35,055 nucleotides of DNA, taken from contig JACRBX010000347.1 in assembly GCA_016219225.1 (NCBI GenBank), positions 1 through 35,055 on the forward strand, read 5' to 3'. Numbering within the stretch: position 1 is the first letter of the stretch; each line of letters opens with the position of its first letter. The translations under genes were made by a program, and so were the position numbers. This stretch comes from Deltaproteobacteria bacterium. GTDB taxonomy: Bacteria > Desulfobacterota > RBG-13-43-22. A model generated the notes under the pieces. It was not told the DNA's origin. It was given only the letters and a program-made list of their open reading frames with translations, and did no database searches. This document shows positions 15,445 to 26,395 of this stretch, piece by piece.

Positions 15445-15954
15445 TTATTGATGGGGATCGAATTGAATTTGAAGAGTGATCGGTTGTCCCTCGGCCGAAA
15501 AATACAGGACAAGATCTGAAGGTTTATCCGGGGGGGCTTCGTCTGGAAAAGATATTTTTTGAATGGACGGAACACCTAAGGTGTAGACAGCCGTTTTATC
15601 GAAGACGGAAAATAGATTGCCGCAAATCATATTCGTCAATTCACAACCCATGTCCAACACCTGAGATTCACTCACCTCTTCCTCAAATCCCAGAAAATTC
15701 ATGGCCAGCGTTTCGCCAAGATCATAGGGGAGGATGAGTTGCAACTGTCCGGTCTGGGCCCCGGAAAAACGGATTTCACTTTTTAAAAACCAGGGCCCCT
15801 GGGGTTGCGGAAGGTAACCGGTCTCCTTTTCCGGTTCGGGCAAGACCTCCGGAGACAGCGGGTTCTCCTCTACCGGCTCTAAAAAGGTAAAAAACATGGT
15901 TTCAAAGATATTGAGAACAGCGGAAAGGGCGGCGTTTCGCATGGCGTCAGACAT
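15445..15954 (-). CDS. cheX: CheX/CheC-type CheY-P phosphatase
   Basis: 169 residues. CheC/CheX/FliY-family proteins dephosphorylate CheY-P through a helix with the pattern D/S-x3-E-x2-N followed about 20 residues later by Pro. Here the segment DMGCELTNMICGN supplies the Asp-x3-Glu-x2-Asn and VPSI supplies the Pro. Only one such helix is visible, as in CheX. The insertion of a Pro/Glu-rich loop (about 28-52) is unusual. The ATG overlaps the cheY end by eight bases, a natural pairing of phosphatase with substrate. Confidence 0.78.
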   Translation of the reverse strand: MSDAMRNAALSAVLNIFETMFFTFLEPVEENPLSPEVLPEPEKETGYLPQPQGPWFLKSEIRFSGAQTGQLQLILPYDLGETLAMNFLGFEEEVSESQVLDMGCELTNMICGNLFSVFDKTAVYTLGVPSIQKISFPDEAPPDKPSDLVLYFSAEGQPITLQIQFDPHQ

Positions 15955-16333
15955 AAGGTTTCTCCATGATACGAGTCAAAACATCTCGTAATCTTTCGGG
16001 ATGGAAAGGTTTTTGGATATAATCTTTAACCCCCAGGGCAAATAATTCCTGCAGACGGGTTTCACTGCCCTCGGTCGTAATCAGCACCACGGGAATGCCT
16101 TCATAGTGTTGGTCGCCTTTTAGTTTATGGACCAATTCCAATCCGTTCATCACCGGCATATTCAGGTCCGTCAGGATCAAATCAATCCAATGAGCAGACA
16201 GGACAGTCAAGGCCTCAGCGCCGTTACCGGCTTCCAGACATTCCCCCAAGTCAAAACCTGAAAGCGTCAGGGCCTTTAAAATGACCTTCCGCATCGTCTG
16301 GGAATCATCAACAATCAAAACATTATATGCCAT
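15947..16333 (-). CDS. cheY: Single-domain response regulator, CheY-like
   Basis: 128 residues, a stand-alone receiver domain. Acidic pocket Asp9-Asp10 (LIVDDSQTMRK), phosphorylation site Asp56 (ILTDLNMP), Thr86-Thr87 switch region (LITTEGSE) and Lys108 (YIQKPF) are all present. Such proteins carry the signal from CheA to the motor switch. A GAGGGA site precedes the ATG; the gene lies 36 bases after the HDOD gene and is coupled to cheX. Confidence 0.92.
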   Translation of the reverse strand: MAYNVLIVDDSQTMRKVILKALTLSGFDLGECLEAGNGAEALTVLSAHWIDLILTDLNMPVMNGLELVHKLKGDQHYEGIPVVLITTEGSETRLQELFALGVKDYIQKPFHPERLRDVLTRIMEKPYV

Positions 16334-16369
16334 GGTTGGTCCCTCATTAATGACCCGGTGGTTTCAAGC

Positions 16370-17218
16370 TTATTGCACCTGGATCATGGCTTCCACTTTT
16401 TGGATCTGATCCCCCAGTTGGGCCATAAATCGTTCAATGTCTTTTTCATCTAATCCAAAATGATGCATGACTTGATTAAAACCGGTATAGGATAATCCAT
16501 CGACCCCTCCACCGATACCGGTCAGCATGGCGATCAGGTCACACAAATAAATCTGGTAAACCAGTTCCTGTTCGGAATGGGCCGATAAGGGAGTATGATG
16601 GTACCGGATGGCCTGGATGATTCCCTGGGGAAAGTTCCATTCTTCGGTAATCAAAGCGCTCAGCTCGGCATGGTCGATGCCCAAAACATCTTTTTCTGCG
16701 GTCAGGAAGGAAATCCCTTTGGCTCGAACCTGTTCCTTTATGGCTTCAAATTGCTCTTCGACATAAGAATGCAGTAATACCTTGCCGATATCATGGATCA
16801 GGGCGGCCGTAAACAATAAGGGGCTCTGGTCTTTCTTTAATCGTTTAGAGATGATTTGAGATAAAAGGGCCGTACTGACCGAATGTTTCCATAATGCACC
16901 AGCCTCTAAATCATAGCCGGAAACGGCCTTCCCCAGGGTCGAACCGGACACCGTGGCCATGATAATCTCAAACAACTGGTTGAACCCCAAAAACATCAAT
17001 GCCTCCTGAAGGGATCCTACCGGATAGCGCAAACCGAACTGGGCCGAATTGCAGATCTTCAATACATTGGCCGTTATGGCCTGATCGTATTGAATCGTTT
17101 CAACGACCTCTTGAATGGAAGACTTAGGATTGTTTATCAAATCCAAAGCCTTATTAACAACCGCCGGAAAAGGGGGCAGTTGGCGGGTGGATTTGATAAT
17201 GGCCTCGACGAAACTCAT
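16370..17218 (-). CDS. HDOD-domain protein
   Basis: 282 residues made largely of one HDOD domain (LPPFPAVVNKALDLINNPKSS, VLKICNSAQFG, HSVSTALLSQII, LLFTAALIHDIGKVLLHSY, IDHAELSALI, IRYHH). HDOD is a non-catalytic relative of HD phosphohydrolases; some family members act in signalling with c-di-GMP or response regulators. HD residues are partly retained (HDIGK, DHAE), so residual metal binding cannot be ruled out. It is coupled to cheD (ATGA, four bases) and precedes cheY, so it is part of the chemotaxis operon. Its job there is unknown. Confidence 0.88.
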   Translation of the reverse strand: MSFVEAIIKSTRQLPPFPAVVNKALDLINNPKSSIQEVVETIQYDQAITANVLKICNSAQFGLRYPVGSLQEALMFLGFNQLFEIIMATVSGSTLGKAVSGYDLEAGALWKHSVSTALLSQIISKRLKKDQSPLLFTAALIHDIGKVLLHSYVEEQFEAIKEQVRAKGISFLTAEKDVLGIDHAELSALITEEWNFPQGIIQAIRYHHTPLSAHSEQELVYQIYLCDLIAMLTGIGGGVDGLSYTGFNQVMHHFGLDEKDIERFMAQLGDQIQKVEAMIQVQ

Positions 17219-17694
17219 AGTTCTTTTTCTCCCTCCCCGGAATAGCGAAGAAAGACTTTTCCGGTAGCCAGATCCATCCGTACGGTCCGGGACACCTGTC
17301 CCCCCACATCTTCGGCCTTGATCAGGACATTATTTTTCCAAAGGATCTTTCGCAGGGCCATATAGTTTCTTTTTCCGATATTAAAAAATCCGGAATCATC
17401 CAGGATTTGAGACCCGCCGGCCACCTTGACGATAATCCGGCTTTTAGATGCGCCCACTCGATAGGCCTCTTTAAAAAGCATTGGTATTCCGGTATCGGCA
17501 AACATAAAAGGATTCTTTTGAGCCTTATGGGGATCGATCTGTGATTCCGGCAGCATGTAGTGGAGAAGCCCCCCGACCCCCGCCACCGGATCGTAAATGG
17601 CAACCCCGATGCAAGATCCCAGGGAATAGGTAATTAATCCGGATTGCTGGTCCCGGCTGACCCCCATATCGGCGATTCCAATGATTATTTTCAT
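17215..17694 (-). CDS. cheD: Chemoreceptor glutamine deamidase CheD
   Basis: 159 residues, normal for CheD. The enzyme converts specific receptor glutamines to glutamate in adaptation. The catalytic set is intact: Thr22, Cys28 (YSLGSCIGVAIYD) and His45 (GGLLHYMLP), at nearly the same numbers as in the Thermotoga enzyme. The remaining family blocks VKVAGGSQIL, IGKRNYMALRKIL and EDVGGQVSRTV are present. The ATG overlaps the cheR stop by four bases. Confidence 0.95.
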   Translation of the reverse strand: MKIIIGIADMGVSRDQQSGLITYSLGSCIGVAIYDPVAGVGGLLHYMLPESQIDPHKAQKNPFMFADTGIPMLFKEAYRVGASKSRIIVKVAGGSQILDDSGFFNIGKRNYMALRKILWKNNVLIKAEDVGGQVSRTVRMDLATGKVFLRYSGEGEKEL

Positions 17695-18542
17695 GTTTTT
17701 TTATAAATAGCCGGTTTCACATAGTGGAAAGGATGTTCGATTCCGGTCAGACTTTCCGAGTGTCCGATGAAAAGGACCCCCCCTTTTTCCAGGTTTTCAT
17801 AAAAACGGTTTACCAACTGGGTCCTGGTTTCTTTGTCGAAATAAATCATCACATTTCGACAAAAAATACAATCAAAGGATTCATTGAATGAAAAGGATTC
17901 CATCAGGTTCAGCCGCTGGAATTGGACCGTGGATTTTATAATAGGTTTTACTTTTACGTGATTCCGCCACTGGTTTTCCCCGCGGAGAAAATATTTTTTC
18001 AATAAATCCATGGAGAGGGACTGCATTTTGTTTTTAAGATAAATTCCGGATTGGGCCACAGCTACCACCTTGGTAGAGATATCGGTGGCCAGGATCTTCA
18101 AATCCCAACCCGATCCGGGTGGCAATGATTCTAACAAAGTTATGGCAATGGTATAAGGCTCTTCGCCGGTAGAACATCCGGCGCTCCAGATCCGCAACTT
18201 CTTTGGGTTGTTTCCCTTTCCCCCCTTTAAAGAAGGAATGATTTCATTTTTAAGATAATCGAAGTGCTGGTTTTCTCTGAAAAAATGAGTGAAATTGGTG
18301 GAGATGGAATCCAGCAACTGGATCATTTCCTCCCCCGATGGGTCGTTGATGACAAAGTCATAATATTCGCGAAAGGATTGGAAATTGCCGTTTCGTATCC
18401 TTTTTCCCAAACGGGCCTTGACCAGCTCTTTTTTCCCGTCATGAAGATTAATTCCGGATTGGTCGTAAACCAGACGGCTGATCTTGACAAAATCGGCCTC
18501 GGTAAATTCAAGGGGCTGATACATGGAATAATTCAAGGACAT
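17691..18542 (-). CDS. cheR: Chemotaxis methyltransferase CheR
   Basis: 283 residues. CheR uses S-adenosylmethionine to methylate receptor glutamates. The N-terminal helical domain (ISRLVYDQSGINLHDGKKELVKARLGKR) and the methyltransferase core (IWSAGCSTGEEPYTIAI, LKILATDIS, FDCIFCRNVMIYFD, GGVLFIGHSESL) are complete. AAGGATCT precedes the ATG, nine bases after the MCP stop, so enzyme and substrate are co-expressed. Confidence 0.97.
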   Translation of the reverse strand: MSLNYSMYQPLEFTEADFVKISRLVYDQSGINLHDGKKELVKARLGKRIRNGNFQSFREYYDFVINDPSGEEMIQLLDSISTNFTHFFRENQHFDYLKNEIIPSLKGGKGNNPKKLRIWSAGCSTGEEPYTIAITLLESLPPGSGWDLKILATDISTKVVAVAQSGIYLKNKMQSLSMDLLKKYFLRGENQWRNHVKVKPIIKSTVQFQRLNLMESFSFNESFDCIFCRNVMIYFDKETRTQLVNRFYENLEKGGVLFIGHSESLTGIEHPFHYVKPAIYKKT

Positions 18543-18551
18543 AGGAGATCC

Positions 18552-20189
18552 TTAAAACTCCTGAAAATCTTCTTCGGTTAAGGGGATAATTTTCTCAGGG
18601 GATATTTCTTGCCCTTTTAAAGGGGTCTGATGTCCCGAGAGCCTTTTGGCAGGGATGGGGGATGGGATTCTCCTGGCCCCGGGGAGATGCCTTTCCTTCC
18701 CCTTGTGACCGTTATGGCTGATCTTAAACTCGGACATGATAGCCGCCAATTCCTCAGCACTGGCCGCATTGGTTTGGGTCCCGGAATTCATATCCGCCAC
18801 GGCTTTGTTGATCTGCTCAATCCCTTGTGACTGCTCTTTGGAGGCCGAAGCGATTTCACCCACTAAATCAACGGCCTTGGACGTGTTAGCGGCCACCTGT
18901 TTGAAATCCTGATCGGTCGAAGTCACCAACACAGCACCGCTTTTTATTTTCTTGACAATATCCTCGATCAGGTTGGAGGTGTTTTTAGCCGCCTCGGCGG
19001 CCCGCATAGCCAGGTTTCGGACCTCATCGGCCACCACGGCAAATCCTGCACCGGCCTCACCGGCCCGGGCCGCCTCGACTGCGGCATTCAAGGCCAGCAG
19101 ATTGGTCTGGAAAGCAATCTCATCAATGGTCTTGATGATCTTCTGGGAATGCTCACTGGCGACCACGATTTCCTTTATCGATCCACTGAGTTCATCCATG
19201 GAGATTTGGGTCTTGGCCATTTTTTCTTTGGCTAAGGACATGAGGCGGTCGGCCTCAGCGGCATTCCCGGCATTTTGTTTCGTCATGGAAGACAACTCCT
19301 CCAGAGAAGAGGAGGTTTCCTCAATGGAGGCGGCCTGTTGAGAAGCCGCACTGGAAAGGGTCTGGGACATGGCCGTAGACTGGCTGACCATTTCTCCCAG
19401 TTTATGCCGCATGGCATTGACCGATTGGGCCAAGGCACCGATTTCATCCTTGGAAATCAGGGTTATTTCCTGGGTCAGATCGCCATCAGCGACTTTTTTA
19501 ATGACTTCCATGGCCTGTTTGATCGGATTGGTTATAATTTTAGCCATATAAATTCCGATCACCAGGGAAAGGAGAATAGCCGCCATCATCACAAAAATCA
19601 GGATGGTTTTGACTAATTGGGAACTGGTAACCGTTGCGCCATACTGGTCCTTGCTTAATCGATTTTCCAATTCCATCAAATTTTTTACATGCTTATTTAA
19701 AATTTGAAATTTTTCATCGACCGAACCCATGAAGACCGTAGCGGTATTTAAATCGGCCATGGACATATCAATGGCATTTAAAGCCACTTTCTTATATTCC
19801 ATGAAGCTCGGTGCGATGGCCTGGATGAGTTTTTGTTCTTCCGGGGAAAACCCTTTGCCACCGACCATTTTTTGGAACGATTCCCATTCCTGATTAATCA
19901 CTTTAATTTCTTCGGTTCTGAGCTGATCAATCTTTTTTTCATCATAATTGGCATGGGCCCAGTTAATGATTTTATAAATATTAAAATTGATTTCAGTCAA
20001 GGCCGTCAATATCCTTGAAGTCCATTGATAGCTCTGGAATCGTTGATTAAAAAAGGAATCCATTGCCTCCTGCTGGATCTGAATCCCGCGATAGGAGACC
20101 GCGCCTAAAATAATCAATAACAGTAACACCAGGACCGGCCCGGCCAGGGATTTATTGATCATTCTTAAATTGCCCAGGATCTTTTTCAT
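18552..20189 (-). CDS. Methyl-accepting chemotaxis protein (four-helix-bundle type)
   Basis: About 545 residues from the ATG at 20189, chosen because AAGAGGAG lies just before it; an upstream in-frame start lacks this. Transmembrane segment 1 spans about 17-36 and segment 2 about 186-206. The periplasmic part between them is all-helical, of the 4HB type. HAMP follows (about 207-260, [19 protein letters not shown]), then the signalling hairpin with the conserved tip [25 protein letters not shown]. The end is a flexible tail finishing EEDFQEF, resembling the C-terminal tethers that dock CheR or CheB. It is the only complete receptor in the window and sits between a secreted Cache protein and cheR. 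Confidence 0.94.
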   Translation of the reverse strand: MKKILGNLRMINKSLAGPVLVLLLLIILGAVSYRGIQIQQEAMDSFFNQRFQSYQWTSRILTALTEINFNIYKIINWAHANYDEKKIDQLRTEEIKVINQEWESFQKMVGGKGFSPEEQKLIQAIAPSFMEYKKVALNAIDMSMADLNTATVFMGSVDEKFQILNKHVKNLMELENRLSKDQYGATVTSSQLVKTILIFVMMAAILLSLVIGIYMAKIITNPIKQAMEVIKKVADGDLTQEITLISKDEIGALAQSVNAMRHKLGEMVSQSTAMSQTLSSAASQQAASIEETSSSLEELSSMTKQNAGNAAEADRLMSLAKEKMAKTQISMDELSGSIKEIVVASEHSQKIIKTIDEIAFQTNLLALNAAVEAARAGEAGAGFAVVADEVRNLAMRAAEAAKNTSNLIEDIVKKIKSGAVLVTSTDQDFKQVAANTSKAVDLVGEIASASKEQSQGIEQINKAVADMNSGTQTNAASAEELAAIMSEFKISHNGHKGKERHLPGARRIPSPIPAKRLSGHQTPLKGQEISPEKIIPLTEEDFQEF

Positions 20190-20239
20190 GGTTGCTCCTC
20201 TTACCGTCAAGGATTGGATTGATAATACTTCGGCTGGTA

Positions 20240-20277
20240 TCCGGGGGCCGAATAGGGATTTCCTATTGGTCCCCGGA
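20240..20277. other. Two-tier hairpin between Cache gene and mcp
   Basis: Outer arms TCCGGGG and CCCCGGA enclose inner arms AATAGG and CCTATT with a five-base loop. There is no T-run after it on the minus strand, so it is more likely an mRNA-stabilising or processing structure than a terminator. It lies in the 99-base gap between the Cache gene stop and the mcp start. Confidence 0.5.
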
Positions 20278-20288
20278 CGGAAAATGCT

Positions 20289-20741
20289 TTATTTATAAAT
20301 ACCGCAACAAAAGATAAGGTCATCCACCTTTTTAACAAAAGTGGTCTTGTCATCCATTTTTTTGGTAACCGGGTTAGTCCATTTATAATCCACCCAGCCG
20401 CTGCCTTTTGATTTGGCCAACTCCAGCCCATCCTTGACAAAAAGTTTGCCGTCGGCATCTTTTAATCCACTAACGTCTTTGCCGATCAATTTTTGATTGG
20501 TCCCATGGGCCAAAACCGTCCCGTTTACATCCCAGATAAAGATATACAACTCCCCCTTAACAAACTGCCCTTTAGGATTACTGAATTCAGCCAGGGCCTT
20601 ATCTTTCCCATTGGCCTTGTAAAATTGAATACCTTTTTCTACCAGCGTTTTGGCTTCATCGGCATTTCCGGCAGCCGAAGCGAACCCGATTAAACCCGTT
20701 AAGAAAAGACCCGCAATCAAGACCACAATCCACTTTTTCAT
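20289..20741 (-). CDS. Secreted single-Cache-domain protein
   Basis: 150 residues from the ATG at 20741, which has GGAGGGA upstream; the longer open frame starts inside the preceding gene and is rejected. A signal peptide (MKKWIVVLIAGLFLTGLIGFASA) is followed by a short helix and one Cache sensor domain: FVKGELYIFIWDVNGTVLAHGTNQ, LIGKDVSGLKDADGKLFV, GSGWVDYKWTNPVTKK, KTTFVKKVDDLIFCCGIY. Cache domains bind small ligands and usually belong to membrane receptors. Here no membrane anchor or output domain exists beyond the signal peptide. It is directly upstream of the mcp and may act as a periplasmic ligand-binding partner for it, which is inference. The vicinal Cys pair near the end is unusual. 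Confidence 0.88.
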   Translation of the reverse strand: MKKWIVVLIAGLFLTGLIGFASAAGNADEAKTLVEKGIQFYKANGKDKALAEFSNPKGQFVKGELYIFIWDVNGTVLAHGTNQKLIGKDVSGLKDADGKLFVKDGLELAKSKGSGWVDYKWTNPVTKKMDDKTTFVKKVDDLIFCCGIYK

Positions 20742-20769
20742 TCTTTCCCTCCATTTCTTGGGTTGATGA

Positions 20770-20786
20770 ACCCGGCCAGGCCGGGT
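20770..20786. other. Perfect palindrome before the Cache gene
   Basis: ACCCGGCC-A-GGCCGGGT, an exact eight-base inverted repeat with one central base, lies 29 bases before the Cache gene ATG and after the helix-turn-helix gene. It could be an RNA hairpin setting the level of the downstream genes, or an operator for a dimeric regulator such as the neighbouring HTH protein. There is no T-run on the minus strand. Confidence 0.5.
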
Positions 20787-20802
20787 GTAATACCGTTTTT
20801 TT

Positions 20803-20985
20803 TCAGGCCGTTTTTTTTGTTTTTTTAGCGGAATCGATGCGCTGGATAATTTCCTCCATATCAAATCTCCAGGATTTGCCGACCCTGAACCCGGGAATTT
20901 CACCGCTTAGCGCCAACTTATAAATGGTTGATTCCGTCAATTTTAAATAGTGTCCTACTTCTTTCGCTGTCACGATAGTGGCCAT
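20803..20985 (-). CDS. Small excisionase-like helix-turn-helix protein
   Basis: 60 residues: TAKEVGHYLKLTESTIYKLALSGEIPGFRVGKSWRFDMEEIIQRID is the MerR/excisionase-type winged HTH (HTH_17) almost end to end, with a Lys-rich tail. Such proteins bind DNA as architectural factors or regulators. It lies 37 bases after cheW and ahead of the Cache gene in the same orientation. No integrase, att site or phage gene is near, so it is not part of a visible mobile element. The target is unknown; the palindrome at 20770-20786 is a candidate. Two A8 runs flank its stop codon. Confidence 0.85.
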   Translation of the reverse strand: MATIVTAKEVGHYLKLTESTIYKLALSGEIPGFRVGKSWRFDMEEIIQRIDSAKKTKKTA

Positions 20986-21022
20986 AACGATTCCTTTTGA
21001 TTTTTCAATTTCGACACCCTTC

Positions 21023-21535
21023 TCAGGCCGCTTTTTCCATCTCGATCATTTCTTCATCGCCGAAGACTTTGTCGATGTCCAGAAGGATCTTGACCGCTCC
21101 CCCGGTTTTGGCCATACCAAGAATATAACCCGTATCCATTTGCGTCCCGAAAGCCGGCGTATCTTCTATTTCCCCGTTTTTGATGTTCAAGACCTCAGAA
21201 ACCGAATCGACCACCACCCCCATCAAAACATGTCCGGCACCGTCCTTAATTTCGACGACGATGATGCAGGTCCGTTCCGTATAATCCATCTCTTCCATAT
21301 CGAACTTCAGTCTGAGATCGGCCACGGGGATTACTTTCCCCCGAAGGTTTATCACCCCTTTAACATAAGACGGTGTTTTGGGGACCGGAGTTATAGGCAT
21401 CATTCCGATGATCTCCTTTACCTTCAGGATAACAATCCCATATTCCTCACCGGCCAGAGAAAAGGTCAGGTATTTCCCTTCGCGATCCAAGGAAGTTTTT
21501 TGACTCTTGTCCACTGATTCTACGATCTCTGCCAT
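21023..21535 (-). CDS. cheW: Chemotaxis coupling protein CheW
   Basis: About 170 residues from the ATG at 21535, chosen because GGAGGT lies seven bases before it. CheW links receptors to CheA. The fold is clear: YLTFSLAGEEYGIVILKVKEIIG, the VPKTPSYVKGVINLRGKVIPVADLR signature, CIIVVEI, GVVVDSVSEVL and the C-terminal KILLDIDKVF. It opens the che operon under a sigma-28 promoter candidate. Confidence 0.97.
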   Translation of the reverse strand: MAEIVESVDKSQKTSLDREGKYLTFSLAGEEYGIVILKVKEIIGMMPITPVPKTPSYVKGVINLRGKVIPVADLRLKFDMEEMDYTERTCIIVVEIKDGAGHVLMGVVVDSVSEVLNIKNGEIEDTPAFGTQMDTGYILGMAKTGGAVKILLDIDKVFGDEEMIEMEKAA

Positions 21536-21605
21536 TGTTGATACCTCCATTTGATTATACAGATGGTCTTTCCCCCTCGAGGTGAGGAGTTGCTAATTAT
21601 CTCTA

Positions 21606-21632
21606 TTATCGGTTTTCGAGAAAAAAACTTTA
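21606..21632 (-). promoter_or_regulatory. Sigma-28 (FliA) promoter for cheW
   Basis: Minus strand: TAAAGTTT, eleven bases, ACCGATAA. The -35 is identical to the sigma-28 consensus TAAAGTTT, the spacing is exact and the -10 differs from GCCGATAA by one base. It lies 71 bases before the cheW ATG, a normal leader length. Late flagellar and chemotaxis genes are commonly read by this sigma factor. Confidence 0.75.
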
Positions 21633-21694
21633 ATGCGAACAACAGGTCTGAACCCTATAAAAAAATAAAAATCAAAAAAAAAGGTCCAAATTGC

Positions 21695-21808
21695 TTAAAA
21701 CTCCTGAAACGACCCTTCTTCCAAGGAAATCATCTCCTCCGGTCCGGCACTTTTGACTTTGGCGGCCGGCGTTTTTCCCCTGGATTTTGGAGTCCTGATT
21801 AAAGAAGT
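21695..21808 (-). pseudogene. Orphan C-terminal tail of a lost methyl-accepting chemotaxis protein
   Basis: The minus strand from 21808 to the TAA at 21697-21695 encodes 37 residues ending EEMISLEEGSFQEF. The complete MCP at 18552-20189 ends [14 protein letters not shown], so the last 14 residues agree in pattern and the final FQEF is identical; the preceding part has the Pro/Lys-rich look of an MCP linker. There is no start codon or signalling domain. An in-frame stop lies at 21811-21809 and a MITE-like repeat begins just upstream at about 21830. This looks like the 3' end of an mcp gene once between cheB and cheW, removed by deletion or insertion. The cheW promoter lies downstream of it. 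Confidence 0.6.
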
Positions 21809-21829
21809 CTATTCAGGGACAGGAGTTAC

Positions 21830-21910
21830 ATGATGACTATGTAAAAACCCGTTATTCCCGATTCCGTCCCGTAGGGTACTACATCCCGGAGGGCGCCGGT
21901 GGGAATCCAG
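21830..21910. repeat. MITE-like palindromic repeat, one-ended copy
   Basis: Starts CATGATGACTATGTAAAAAC followed by CCGTTATTCCCG and ends GGGAATCCAG. Between these is an insert (TCCGTCCCGTAGGGTACTAC and onward) shared with the copy at 34971-35055. In the insert the stem GTAG/CTAC is kept while the loop differs between copies. No matching right terminal repeat is seen; the cheB stop follows within 20 bases. Confidence 0.7.
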
Positions 21911-21925
21911 GCTAATCATAATGGA

Positions 21926-25212
<3,287 letters not shown>

Positions 25213-25612
25213 TCGGTAATCCTTTCCTTTATTCTTCCAAAGGATTGTCAAAAAAATTTATCCTGAGAACATGGAGTCAGCATTTCAAATAGTTTTGGTT
25301 TGCTTTGTTGCAATAAATATACCGATAGCTATTTGGCTTGAAATTCTGCGGAATTGACGAAAAACGCAGTGTGACCGCACCAAATAACAAATTGATAAGT
25401 CAATATTTCGACGAAATCTGAGGACTCTTGACACTACCCCGAAGGATGCTGATAGATAACGAAGTAGGCGACAAAAATCAGCTTCCAGGGGTCGGGGGGC
25501 TGAGGTCTGGAAAAGGAGCACCAGGAACCACGAAAATATTTTAAAAGCGATGGGCAATGTTCAGGGTTCAAGACTTTTCTTGAATCTTGTATCTTGCAAC
25601 TTGAAACTTTTT
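25213..25612. other. Gene-free 400-base stretch between motB and cheA
   Basis: No convincing gene is visible; a 90-codon frame on the minus strand is Arg/Ser/Phe rich with no recognisable domain or ribosome site. Small inverted repeats occur (CTGCG/CGCAG near 25350, ATTGA/TCAAT near 25393). No sigma-54 or sigma-28 box for cheA was found, so cheA may be read through from motB or use a promoter not recognised here. Confidence 0.5.
25579..25606. repeat. Heptamer-periodic array (four units)
   Basis: Plus strand: CTTGAAT, CTTGTAT, CTTGCAA, CTTGAAA, an exact 7-base period with conserved CTTG and variable last three bases. It starts seven bases beyond the motB stop. The unit resembles that of the array at 1678-1705. 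Confidence 0.7.
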
Positions 25613-26341
25613 TTAAACACTGGAATGGTCATCCTTAAGCCGTATCTCCACCCGCCTGTTTTGGGCCCTTTGTTCAGAGCTATAATTTGGGGACAACGGC
25701 CTTTGTTCGCCATTCCCTTTAATGGTAAAACGGTCGGGCTCTATTCCCTGATGGGCAATCAGGTATTTTAAGACACTGGTAGCCCGGGCTACCGACAACT
25801 CCCAATTGGAAGGAAACCGCCGGTTATTAATGGGCAGATCATCGGTATGGCCGTCGATCTCCACCCGGAAAGAGGGATACCTTTTGATCACATCAGCAAT
25901 GGAATCCAGGATCGGTCCGGACGATTTCAGAATATCCGCCTCCCCGGTCAAAAAGGTTACGTTTTCTTTCATGGTTATCAGTATCTCTTGATTCATAACT
26001 TGGATCATCACCTGATCATCCAGGCTCAAGCTGGCCACGGTCGCCTTCATATCTTTTTGAATATCTTCGAGTTTTTTGTTCGTCGGCTGGTTCGTTTCAG
26101 GCAGGGGAAGCGCTGCCAGGACCGGAGGATTCCCCGCTTTGGGTTTGGGGGCCTCTTTCTTTCCTCCAGTCACCCTGGTCATGGCAAAGATGATAATAAA
26201 GAAGACCAGCAGTAAAGACAGTAAATCGCTTAAGGTAATCAGCCAGTTATGGTCACCGTCCATCGAGTCGGCCGAGGCCGAAATCATTTTTTGATATCGT
26301 CCCTCACGGGCTGTTATTATTTTATCCGGCATCCCGCTCAT
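25613..26341 (-). CDS. motB: Flagellar motor stator protein MotB
   Basis: 242 residues. The single transmembrane helix WLITLSDLLSLLLVFFIIIF (33-52) carries the ion-binding Asp39. After a Pro/Lys-rich plug and linker comes the OmpA-type peptidoglycan-binding domain (FRVEIDGHTDDLPI, NWELSVARATSVLKYL, GNGEQRP, AQNRRVEIRL). It anchors the stator to the wall and conducts ions with MotA. AGGGGA precedes the ATG, 54 bases after motA. Confidence 0.95.
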   Translation of the reverse strand: MSGMPDKIITAREGRYQKMISASADSMDGDHNWLITLSDLLSLLLVFFIIIFAMTRVTGGKKEAPKPKAGNPPVLAALPLPETNQPTNKKLEDIQKDMKATVASLSLDDQVMIQVMNQEILITMKENVTFLTGEADILKSSGPILDSIADVIKRYPSFRVEIDGHTDDLPINNRRFPSNWELSVARATSVLKYLIAHQGIEPDRFTIKGNGEQRPLSPNYSSEQRAQNRRVEIRLKDDHSSV

Positions 26342-26395
26342 CGTTTGGTCCCCTGCTCCCTTAAAAATTATTCACTGCCATTTGAAATTTCTCGG

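Noticed and set aside
20795-20829. A-runs at the end of the HTH gene as a programmed frameshift site
   Set aside because: No extended frame or downstream structure that a shifted reading would make useful was recognised.
20803-20985. Excisionase-like gene as a mark of a prophage or integrative element
   Set aside because: No integrase, att-like repeats or phage genes nearby; all neighbours are che genes in one operon.
25285-25557. 90-codon minus-strand frame between motB and cheA
   Set aside because: No ribosome site, odd composition, and overlaps short inverted repeats; treated as non-coding.
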